From Janthinobacterium sp. (lineage in GTDB: Bacteria; Pseudomonadota; Gammaproteobacteria; Burkholderiales; Burkholderiaceae_D), in contig PKWL01000158.1 in the NCBI GenBank assembly GCA_003133225.1, positions 1 to 34,205 on the forward strand: a stretch of 34,205 nt of DNA, read 5' to 3'. Made by a program: the position numbers and the translations under genes. The notes below the pieces were generated by a model that was not told the DNA's origin, ran no database searches, and saw nothing but the letters and a program-made list of their open reading frames with translations. This document shows positions 23,549 through 30,935 of this stretch, piece after piece; positions within the stretch are counted from its first letter, which is position 1; each line of letters opens with the position of its first letter.

Positions 23549-25063
23549 TTACTTGCCGCTTTTACGCGTCACCACTTCCGGGCGCGTCAAGCGATCGATC
23601 ATGCCGGCCACGGGACTGGTGCCTGCAAACCCGTACTCGCTCCAGCGATCGGATACTTTTTTTAGTACCGCCCGATCCATGAAAATCTCGTTCGGCTTGT
23701 CCTCCCATTCATAAGGCGTACAGGCGTCCAAGATGATGCGACTGGTGATATCGCGCGCATCAATTGGCAACCCAGGGTCGAGCGGCGTGGAGCGGCCGCG
23801 GTCGATGATCTGAGCCGAGCGCTTAGGGTCGAAGCGGGTCGACAACGCCCACCAGATGCGATCCCAGTCGTCCGCTTCGATATCATGATCGACTACGATC
23901 ACGCCCTTCAATCCATAATGGCCGGTGGTGGTCGCGATGACTGCATTGCCGACATGGTTAGAGTGGCCAGGATACATCTGCTTTACCGACACCACGGCCC
24001 AAAACCGGCCGCATGCTTCCGGTGGAATGTAGACGCTCTGGATGCCAGGCACCTTCATGGTTTCCAGGTCATGCCATAGCGTAGCCGTGCGATTGAGCGA
24101 TTGAATCATGTGAATGTCGTTGATCGGCTTGCCAACGGTGGTGGCCCACATGATCGGCTTGTTGCGATGCAAGATACGCGCCACGCGCAGGACTGGCTTC
24201 GGATAGTCCTTGCCCTTGTTGCCGGAGTAGTAACCCGTGTATTCACCGAAGGGGCCTTCGTCCATCAACTCATTGGGATCGATCCAGCCTTCGCAGATGA
24301 TCTCGGCATTGGCCGGCAGCGTCAAACCGGTCAGATCGGATTTGAACACGGGCACCGGGCGCCCGCGCAGGGAGCCGGCCACATCGTATTCATCAACCTC
24401 GGAGCTAACCAAGGTCGAACTGGCCAGAAAAAGTACGGGGTCGGTCCCCACCACGTAGGCGGCGGGCATGAGTTCGCCGCGGGCTTGGTACTTCTTCATG
24501 TGCATGTCGCCATGCTTGCCCTTGATGATTTGCGAGCCAAGGATATTTTTGCCCAGCACTTGTGAACGATAGGTGCCAAGGTTGGTCCAGCCGGTGTCCG
24601 GATCCTGGGTCACGAGGAAGCCGGAGGTGACAAAAAAGCGACCGCCATCGTCCGGGTAAAACCATGGCGACGGGAACATTTCAACATCCACGTCGTCGCC
24701 GGTGATGACATTTTCCATGACGGGCGGGTTGTCGACGAATTCTGGTTTGACCATCTGCTTGGTCGTTAGCTCCATCCATTTTTTGGATAACTGGCTCATC
24801 GACAGCGACGGATCTTGCTCAAGCGCAATGGCCAAGCGCTGCGATGTGGTGAAGGCACTGGTAAAAACGGGGATGTCATACCCCTTGACGTTGTCGTACA
24901 TCAGCGCCGGGCCCTTCTGCTCTTCATTTACTTTCGACACGTGACTGAGCTCGAATTTCCAGTCCACCTCGGTCTTTACATGGTGGATCTGGCCATGGGC
25001 TTCTAGGGCGGCGATGTAGCCGCGCAGATCGTCGATCGGTTTTAGTTTGGTCGGTGCATCCAT
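23549..25063 (-). CDS. UbiD-family carboxylase/decarboxylase (phenylphosphate carboxylase-like)
   Basis: A 504-residue UbiD-fold enzyme that should use prenyl-FMN. The Arg/Glu/Glu active-site set is visible as Arg166 (LGTYRSQVLG), Glu269 and Glu274 (DEGPFGEYTGYY), with spacing nearly the same as in fungal Fdc1. The N-terminal GQIHHVKTEVDW and the stretch HGDMHMKKYQARGE recall the alpha/beta subunits of Thauera phenylphosphate carboxylase. It would carboxylate phenylphosphate at the para position, giving 4-hydroxybenzoate and phosphate. Only one UbiD-like gene is present where Thauera has two. The start at 25063 has GGAG five bases upstream; an in-frame ATG seven codons earlier lacks such a site. 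It lies 54 bases after ppsB. Confidence 0.87.
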   Translation of the reverse strand: MDAPTKLKPIDDLRGYIAALEAHGQIHHVKTEVDWKFELSHVSKVNEEQKGPALMYDNVKGYDIPVFTSAFTTSQRLAIALEQDPSLSMSQLSKKWMELTTKQMVKPEFVDNPPVMENVITGDDVDVEMFPSPWFYPDDGGRFFVTSGFLVTQDPDTGWTNLGTYRSQVLGKNILGSQIIKGKHGDMHMKKYQARGELMPAAYVVGTDPVLFLASSTLVSSEVDEYDVAGSLRGRPVPVFKSDLTGLTLPANAEIICEGWIDPNELMDEGPFGEYTGYYSGNKGKDYPKPVLRVARILHRNKPIMWATTVGKPINDIHMIQSLNRTATLWHDLETMKVPGIQSVYIPPEACGRFWAVVSVKQMYPGHSNHVGNAVIATTTGHYGLKGVIVVDHDIEADDWDRIWWALSTRFDPKRSAQIIDRGRSTPLDPGLPIDARDITSRIILDACTPYEWEDKPNEIFMDRAVLKKVSDRWSEYGFAGTSPVAGMIDRLTRPEVVTRKSGK

Positions 25064-25117
25064 GATGTCTCCGTAAAATATCAAGCGTTGTGTAAGAGTG
25101 TCTTTTAGAGCATTTTT

Positions 25118-26251
25118 CTATTGCAATCGTTTTCCCTGAAGCATGCTTGCCACGATGTAATCCATCGCGCTCAAGCCCCCATTGGCCGGAGCTGGCGGCG
25201 GCTTTTCGCTCCAGACGGTCTCCGGCCGCGCCTGCAGGATGAAGATGTTGCCGCCGACCGGCAGGTCCTTATCCACCGCCCACTCAATGTCCATCGGGCG
25301 CCCATAGTGCTTTTCGATCTGCTTGCCCATCCAGGCCAGTTCTGTAATCTCATCGTCGAGCAGCGATTGCACACGCTGGCGCTCAAGGGGAATTTCCGTT
25401 GCCTGCGATTGCTGCGTCTTCAAGTCCACCGTGTAACACATCTCTTTTTTCGAAATGGTCCGTTCAAGGATGTCCAGGGTGACCTTGTTGACGAGAAAGT
25501 TATCCGGCGTGACCTCGCCCGATACGACCGATTCGCCGAAACCGAAATTCGAATCGATGACGATCACGGAGCGGTCGCCATTGGCCGGATGAATGGTAAA
25601 CATCACGCCGGCCGTATACGAGTTGGCCATCTTCTGCACGCCAACGCTGATCGCCATCTGATCCTCGTCGAAGTCCATTCTGGCGCGGTAAGCGATGGCC
25701 CGCCCCGTATACAGGCTCGAGATGCAGCGGCGCATGTGATGCAGCACCTCATCGGCGCCGCGGATCCATAGATAGGTATCTTGCTGGCCAGCGAAGCTGG
25801 CGCCCGCCAAGTCCTCAGCGGTAGCGCTCGAACGTACCGCCACCGGCACGGCCGGCATGCAGCAGCGCACGGAAAGGTGACGGTAGCTCTCGGCAACCAG
25901 GTCCTCCAACTGCGTCGAAAACGGCTGCGCCTCGATTAGCTGGCGGATCGCAGCGCTGGTTCGTTCTAGTGCATCCATATCGGACGCATCAAGACCGAGC
26001 AGCAGAGACTGGATCTCATAGTCGAGCCCGGCCATGAAGTGCCGATAGCCCTCGGTGGTAAGCGCAAAACCGGGTGGCACGCGCACCCCGGCGTTGATCA
26101 GTTCGCCAAGGGAAGAACATTTGCCCCCGACCAGCGCCACCGAATCCTTCATGCAGTCTTCGAACCAGCAAACCAGGGGCAAGCCCCCGCTGGCCCCGAT
26201 GGCGCCCCGGCCTCTCCGATCTACCCCTACTGCCGCATTATGCCTGTCCAT
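25118..26251 (-). CDS. ppsB: Phenylphosphate synthase subunit PpsB (PEP-synthase N-terminal type)
   Basis: A 377-residue protein corresponding to the ATP-binding half of phosphoenolpyruvate synthase. Visible are VALVGGKCSSLGELINAGVR, VAVRSSATAEDLAGASFAGQQDTYL, the nucleotide segment VIVIDSNFGFGESVVSGEVT and the closing DIEWAVDK...FILQARPETVW. In phenylphosphate synthase this subunit provides the ATP-grasp function that phosphorylates the His of PpsA with the beta-phosphate of ATP. AGGAG lies five bases before the ATG, and ppsA ends 22 bases upstream. The first 25 residues (Arg/Gly-rich) precede the conserved domain. The separation of the ATP half from the His half, with this gene directly after ppsA, is diagnostic. 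Confidence 0.88.
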   Translation of the reverse strand: MDRHNAAVGVDRRGRGAIGASGGLPLVCWFEDCMKDSVALVGGKCSSLGELINAGVRVPPGFALTTEGYRHFMAGLDYEIQSLLLGLDASDMDALERTSAAIRQLIEAQPFSTQLEDLVAESYRHLSVRCCMPAVPVAVRSSATAEDLAGASFAGQQDTYLWIRGADEVLHHMRRCISSLYTGRAIAYRARMDFDEDQMAISVGVQKMANSYTAGVMFTIHPANGDRSVIVIDSNFGFGESVVSGEVTPDNFLVNKVTLDILERTISKKEMCYTVDLKTQQSQATEIPLERQRVQSLLDDEITELAWMGKQIEKHYGRPMDIEWAVDKDLPVGGNIFILQARPETVWSEKPPPAPANGGLSAMDYIVASMLQGKRLQ

Positions 26252-26273
26252 GCCGTCTCCTTTCCTGTACCCG

Positions 26274-28103
26274 TTAACGAACGATCGTCACGACGCCTGA
26301 CGAACCATCGACGCGCAAGATCATGCCGCTCTTGATGACCTTGGTCGCATGCCCGGTGCCGACGATTGCCGGCATGCCATATTCGCGGCAGACAATCGCC
26401 GCATGGCTCATGATGCCGCCCACATCGGTCACGCAAGCCTTGATCTTGGCGAACGCCGGCGCCCAGGATGGCGAAGTGGTCGGTGCGACCAGGATTTCCC
26501 CTTCGCGCAATTGGCGGATCTCGTCCGCGCTGTGGCAAACCCGTGCGATGCCCTCGACGATGCCGGGACTGCCGGCGAACCCTTTCAGCTCGGTGATATT
26601 GTCAGGGTCCGTGATCTCTTGCACGGCAGACCAGTCGGCCAAGGAATTGTTGGTCACCCCCCACAAGACGATGGTAAATGGCTCTTGAATGACTTCCGGA
26701 GCGGTGCCGATCGCCGGCGGCGCGCTCCATTCCTTGAATTTCTGCATGACGCCCTTGCGCCATTCAATTTCCGGCGGCCACACCTTAGTGCCGCGCGGCT
26801 TGACGCCGGTCGCCCACGCCGTCACCATATCCCACAGCGCTTGCTTGATTTCGTCACGCCGCAGCAACCAGATGTCCTCCACCTCATTGATCATGCCGTG
26901 CTCTTGCATCAATGCCCCCACTTCGCGCATCTTGTTCCAGAACACGGAATGGAACCAGTGCTCGACATAGAACAGATGGTTCTCCACATACGGGAACACG
27001 GTCCTGGCTGTGGCCAGCAAATCATCGAAGGTCTTGCGGTCTTCGTCGGTCTTGATCAAGTCGCGGTACTCGGCAGTGATGCGGTCGCGTTCGGCCCGCA
27101 CCTTTTCCAACGGACGCTCGATGTTGACACCCTCCTTGAGCTTGCCAATATAGGTGGCGATCCCCGACAGCGGAATATTGAGGTCATCATTCCAGCTACG
27201 GTCCTTGTGCGACCAACCGGTACCGGACGAAATATTAAACCAGGGATAGCGCACTTCCTCCAGCGCGGCAAGCCATAGCTGGCCCTTGGGCAGCGCCTTG
27301 AGCGCGGGCTCGATGTCGGTCCAGTCCGCTTCGCCGCTGATGACATGATCAACTTCCAGTTCAATCGCCTTCTTCGCCAGCTTCTTCAATTCGTCATCGG
27401 AGCGATACATGATCACGTCGATCCCAGAGATCATCTGGGTCACGCGCTGCAGTGGGATGCTGGGAAATTGCTTCTGCACGAAATCGAGGAAAAACACATA
27501 GGCGGCATAGCCAAGATTTAAAAATTCGAAGTGATATTGCCAGCACTTGATGCCAAGATTGATCAGGTCATCATAGGCCTTGATCAAGTGATAGCCTTCG
27601 GACTCGCCGCTCGCCTCCAACACCACTTTGATGTCCTCCAATTCTGGCAGGCGGGGAATTTTCAGGTCCTCTAGTTCCTTGATGGTCGCTGCCATCTTGA
27701 GCTTCCACTTGGCCTCCAGCGCATCCCAGTTTCCGTAGTAAAAGCCGGCGCGCTCCATGAAGTTAGGAACCCGGCGCCCGACCTCTTCTGGGTCCTTAAC
27801 GGGCACTGGCGAGATATAGACGTAGCCGTTGATGATGCGATGGTCGACGCCGCGCACGGGCGGCACCTGAAAGATGCGGTTGTTAAACTGCGACAGAGCG
27901 AGATACCAGGCTTCATCCCAAATGGTGTCGAACGGGTAGATCGGTTCCGGATAATGCAGGCCATCGTAGAACCAGAACGTTTGTTCCTCATATTGCTTGC
28001 GCTCTGGGTCGTCGGTAACAAACTGGTACTGGTACGGATACATCCGTTCCCAACCTTCGGTGCCTGGAATTGTTTTCAGATCGTGCGGATTTGGAAATTT
28101 CAC
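26274..28103 (-). CDS. ppsA: Phenylphosphate synthase subunit PpsA (phospho-histidine subunit)
   Basis: A 609-residue protein related to the central and His domains of PEP synthase. The catalytic His567 lies in GGIMSHAAIVCREYGMPAIVGTG, close to the His reported as phosphorylated in the Thauera enzyme (residue 569, from memory). The protein passes a phosphoryl group from this His to phenol, giving phenylphosphate. The long N-terminal part (about residues 1-480) is specific to this group and presumably binds the phenol. I choose the GTG at 28103 (KFPNPHDLKTIPGTEGWERM follows), with GAGGGG five bases upstream. In-frame ATGs exist at 28121 and 28202; the latter lies upstream of the sigma-54 promoter core and cannot be used on that transcript. 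It is the first gene of the operon. Confidence 0.9.
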   Translation of the reverse strand: MKFPNPHDLKTIPGTEGWERMYPYQYQFVTDDPERKQYEEQTFWFYDGLHYPEPIYPFDTIWDEAWYLALSQFNNRIFQVPPVRGVDHRIINGYVYISPVPVKDPEEVGRRVPNFMERAGFYYGNWDALEAKWKLKMAATIKELEDLKIPRLPELEDIKVVLEASGESEGYHLIKAYDDLINLGIKCWQYHFEFLNLGYAAYVFFLDFVQKQFPSIPLQRVTQMISGIDVIMYRSDDELKKLAKKAIELEVDHVISGEADWTDIEPALKALPKGQLWLAALEEVRYPWFNISSGTGWSHKDRSWNDDLNIPLSGIATYIGKLKEGVNIERPLEKVRAERDRITAEYRDLIKTDEDRKTFDDLLATARTVFPYVENHLFYVEHWFHSVFWNKMREVGALMQEHGMINEVEDIWLLRRDEIKQALWDMVTAWATGVKPRGTKVWPPEIEWRKGVMQKFKEWSAPPAIGTAPEVIQEPFTIVLWGVTNNSLADWSAVQEITDPDNITELKGFAGSPGIVEGIARVCHSADEIRQLREGEILVAPTTSPSWAPAFAKIKACVTDVGGIMSHAAIVCREYGMPAIVGTGHATKVIKSGMILRVDGSSGVVTIVR

Positions 28104-28182
28104 TGTGTCCCCTCTGCTCATTTGTGGATGGCTGTTGGATACCCTCGGCGTGCTTTGCGCAAAGGTGTATGCCAGGAACCTA

Positions 28183-28198
28183 TGCAACCGCCGTGCCA
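28183..28198 (-). promoter_or_regulatory. Sigma-54 promoter of the phenol-type operon
   Basis: On the minus strand the sequence reads TGGCAC-GGCGG-TTGCA, a full match to the consensus TGGCAC-N5-TTGCW. Transcription should start near 28171, about 68 bases before the ppsA start codon, and run leftward through nine genes. The neighbouring regulator is a sigma-54 activator, which makes the assignment strong. Confidence 0.88.
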
Positions 28199-28325
28199 GC
28201 ATCTTTTTTGGCGCAGCAATTTAAGCTAACCGTGTATCGAAAAAGAGTGACAGATGCCCGTTGCGTGGGATCAACAGCGCGTGAAATCGGCACCAACAGC
28301 GAGCTCGGCTGCTTTAAATTGGCGC

Positions 28326-28341
28326 TTGATCATTTAGTGAT
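28326..28341. promoter_or_regulatory. Upstream activator site 1 (XylR/DmpR-like, weaker)
   Basis: TTGATCATTTAGTGAT matches the left half of the XylR/DmpR consensus TTGANCAATTGATCAA well and the right half poorly. Its centre is about 160 bases upstream of the expected start near 28171, and 42 bases (four helical turns) from the better second site, so both would lie on the same DNA face. Confidence 0.5.
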
Positions 28342-28367
28342 TTATCCGTGTGGCGGGAGCGTTTGGT

Positions 28368-28383
28368 TTGACCAATTGATGAA
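28368..28383. promoter_or_regulatory. Upstream activator site 2 (XylR/DmpR-like, strong)
   Basis: TTGACCAATTGATGAA differs from the consensus TTGANCAATTGATCAA at one base. It lies about 205 bases upstream of the expected operon start and about 270 bases before the regulator gene, so it could also serve autoregulation. Together with the first site it would bind hexamers of the adjacent regulator. Confidence 0.68.
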
Positions 28384-28650
28384 ATGGCGCGCGCAAAAAC
28401 ACGGCGCCGACGCGACGGATGGCAATTTACGCCAGTGACGAAGGCTGGCCCATCTGGTGCCGGCACGCAGTATTGGCGTAGGGCATGTTTTACTCCCGTC
28501 GCGCGCTCGACAACATGAAAAGACCGCACAAGACTTTGCATAATGGCGCTACACTCTCTTCATAACGCTGGCGCCTGAGACTTGTATTTCGCGAACACGT
28601 CTTGTAAGACCAACGATTTCTAATGACTACCCTAAAGGGAGACAGCGAAC

Positions 28651-30393
28651 ATGGCCAAGCTGCGCAGCATCGTGAAAACTAGCGACGACGCGCCGAGCGA
28701 CAACCTGCGCGCGCAGGTCCATTTCTGTGCCGAAACCGGCCAGATTTGGCTGCACGAGCACCGCATGCTACTCATTCATGCGGAAGCGCAAGCTTTGCTG
28801 CGCAAGGAGTTGATCGACACTCTCGGCATGGCCCGTGCGCGGGGATTGCTAACGCGCATGGGCTACGAGTCTGGCGTACGCGATGCCGAACTGGCCCGCA
28901 CGGGCGCCAAAGGCATGAGCGATCTGGACGCTTTCATGACCGGTCCGCGGCTACACACGCTAGAAGGCATCGTCAAAGTGAGCCGGGTCAAGCTCGAACT
29001 CGAGCGCACGTCCGGCAAATTTTACGGTGAATTCATCTGGGAAAACTCGTGGGAAGGCCAATGGCACAGGCATTACTACGGCATCCATTCGGAACCCGTT
29101 TGCTGGACCCAGATCGGCTATTCTTGTGGCTACACTTCGGCCTTCATGGGGCGCCCCATTTTGTACAAGGAAGTCGAATGCGCTGGCATGGGCGATAACC
29201 ACTGCCGAATCATTGGCAAACCAATTGACGAATGGGATGACGCGAGTGAGTACGCGCATATCTTCGATCGAGAATCGATTGCAGAACAATTGATCGACCT
29301 GCAAACCCAGGTCGTGCAGTTGCGTTCCTCGATCAGTGAAAAGGAAAAGCGGCCGGCCGATGTGATCGGCAATTCACCTGCCTTTCGCGCCGCCTACGAC
29401 TTGCTAACGCAAGCGGCGAACAGTCAGATCACGGTTCTGCTGTTGGGCGAAACCGGGGTCGGCAAGGAAGTCTTCGCGCGCATCTTGCACGAGCGGGGTG
29501 CGCGTTGCGGCGCCTCTTTTGTCGCCATCAACTGCGCGGCCATCCCGCACGACCTGGTCGAGTCGGAACTGTTCGGGGTTGAAAAAGGCGCGTATACAGG
29601 CGCTCTCGCCTCCCGCCCCGGCCGTTTTGAACGGGCCAATGGCGGCACCTTGTTTCTTGACGAAATCGGTGACTTACCGCTGGCAGCGCAGGCCAAGCTG
29701 CTGCGCGTCTTGCAAGAAGGCGAGATCGAGCGACTGGGCGACCAGAGGACGCGCAAGATCAATGTGCGCCTGGTCGCGGCCACCAACATCGACTTGCGCA
29801 TTCTGGTCCAGGAAGGAAAATTCCGCTCCGATCTGTATTACCGGCTAAATGCCTTCCAGATCCACATCCCGCCTCTACGGGAACGCAAGGAAGATGTTTC
29901 GCCTTTGGCCCGGCGCTTTCTCGAAAAATATTCGGCGATCAACGGCAAGCGGTTGCGCGGCTTTACCGACAAGGCCAAACGCGCCCTGCTTGGCTACGCC
30001 TGGCCGGGCAATATTCGGGAACTGCAAAACACGATCGAACGCGGCGTCATTCTCGCGCCCAGCGGCACCCGCATCGAAGTGGACCACTTGTTTTCTGCGT
30101 GTGGCGAGCAGGCGCCCCTTGAATTCGGCCTTGACCCCCACGGCGACCTCAATATCAACCGTCCGGACACGGGAAAGGATCTATGCGAGGCGGTCTTCAA
30201 TGGCTCCATGACGCTAGACCAAGTCGAAGCCATGCTAGTCGATACGGCCGTCGACAAGGCGCGCGGCAACCTGTCCGCGGCCGCCAGGATGCTGGGACTG
30301 ACGCGCCCTCAGCTCGCCTACCGCCTGCGCCGCCTGCACGAAGGCGAAGCGGCGAAGATCGAAGCGCCGCCTTTGCCAGTCGAGGACGCATGA
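28651..30393 (+). CDS. Sigma-54-dependent phenol-type activator (DmpR/MopR/XylR family)
   Basis: A 580-residue activator. An N-terminal sensory part (XylR_N about 20-110, V4R about 140-200) is followed by a linker, an AAA+ domain (Walker A GETGVGKE, sigma-54 loop GAYTGA, Walker B GGTLFLDEIGDL) and a Fis-type helix-turn-helix at the end (GNLSAAARMLGLTRPQLAYRL). Cys151, Glu174, Cys177 and Cys185 have exactly the spacing of the MopR zinc ligands. His102 and Trp130 fall where MopR's phenol-contacting His106 and Trp134 lie (constant offset of four). The expected effector is therefore phenol or a simple phenol. It should bind the sites at 28326-28383 and drive the sigma-54 promoter of the pps operon. 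The start has GGGAG nine bases upstream; the stop overlaps the next gene. Confidence 0.93.
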   Translation: MAKLRSIVKTSDDAPSDNLRAQVHFCAETGQIWLHEHRMLLIHAEAQALLRKELIDTLGMARARGLLTRMGYESGVRDAELARTGAKGMSDLDAFMTGPRLHTLEGIVKVSRVKLELERTSGKFYGEFIWENSWEGQWHRHYYGIHSEPVCWTQIGYSCGYTSAFMGRPILYKEVECAGMGDNHCRIIGKPIDEWDDASEYAHIFDRESIAEQLIDLQTQVVQLRSSISEKEKRPADVIGNSPAFRAAYDLLTQAANSQITVLLLGETGVGKEVFARILHERGARCGASFVAINCAAIPHDLVESELFGVEKGAYTGALASRPGRFERANGGTLFLDEIGDLPLAAQAKLLRVLQEGEIERLGDQRTRKINVRLVAATNIDLRILVQEGKFRSDLYYRLNAFQIHIPPLRERKEDVSPLARRFLEKYSAINGKRLRGFTDKAKRALLGYAWPGNIRELQNTIERGVILAPSGTRIEVDHLFSACGEQAPLEFGLDPHGDLNINRPDTGKDLCEAVFNGSMTLDQVEAMLVDTAVDKARGNLSAAARMLGLTRPQLAYRLRRLHEGEAAKIEAPPLPVEDA

Positions 30394-30848
30394 AAGAAGC
30401 GCTGTGCGTGCGCGTGCACGACTATTTGCGAGAGCACCATGTCGCCACTTTGGCCACCAGCGGCAGCGCGGGTATCTGGGCGGCCGCGGTATTTTATGTG
30501 AGTGACGGCCACACACTCTATTTTCTGTCGGCGCCAAGCAGCCGACACTGCCAGAACATGGCAAGCGACGCGCGCGTGGCCGTCACAGTCCAGAAAGACT
30601 ACGCCGACTGGCCGGACATCAAGGGGGTGCAGATCGAAGGTGTCGGCAGCGAGATCGCAGGCGCAGAGGAGGATCATGCGCGCCAGCTGTACGGACAAAA
30701 ATTTTCGCTAGTAGGCAAGCTGGCCCTAGCACCGGCCGCCATCGTCAAGGCCATGGCCAAGGTGCGTTGGTACAAGGTGGTTCCGCAGCGCCTCTATTTC
30801 ATCGACAATTCGTCCGCATTCGGGCAGCGCGATGAACTACCAATATGA
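30390..30848 (+). CDS. Pyridoxamine-5'-phosphate-oxidase-like split-barrel protein
   Basis: A 152-residue flavin-type split-barrel protein, resembling YhbP-like members of the PNPOx superfamily. It opens with VHDYLREHHVATLATSG and ends with VVPQRLYFIDNSSAFGQRDEL, both typical. Such proteins bind FMN, F420 or heme; few have known reactions. The ATG overlaps the stop of the phenol-type activator by four bases (ATGA), so the two are translated together. This tight link suggests a role in the same response, perhaps flavin or redox related, but that is inference. The frame is open further upstream (30183) inside the regulator gene, which is not a real start. Confidence 0.8.
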   Translation: MKEALCVRVHDYLREHHVATLATSGSAGIWAAAVFYVSDGHTLYFLSAPSSRHCQNMASDARVAVTVQKDYADWPDIKGVQIEGVGSEIAGAEEDHARQLYGQKFSLVGKLALAPAAIVKAMAKVRWYKVVPQRLYFIDNSSAFGQRDELPI

Positions 30849-30935
30849 TGGCACCGGCGCCGTCTGCGCGCGCTCGCAGTCCGGTCCTTCCTCATCCCGG
30901 GCCAAACCGTACAATGGCGAAAGAGTGCGCCGGCT

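Larger units (their letters stand above)
28122..28650. other. Divergent control region between ppsA and its regulator
   Basis: The stretch holds the sigma-54 promoter of the operon and two activator sites, listed separately. No gene is supported on either strand. A possible -10 element for the regulator, CATAAT at 28539-28544, has no good -35 partner. The distance of roughly 100-200 bases between activator sites and promoter leaves room for DNA bending, probably by IHF; I did not find a convincing IHF site by eye. Confidence 0.55.

Noticed and set aside
26349..27278. A 309-codon plus-strand open frame
   Set aside because: It is fully antisense to ppsA, which carries the conserved phospho-His motif. 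No family resemblance or ribosome site supports it.
30183..30389. Longer start of the split-barrel protein inside the regulator gene
   Set aside because: The extra residues are an out-of-frame reading of the regulator's DNA-binding domain; the ATGA overlap at 30390 gives the family's normal start.
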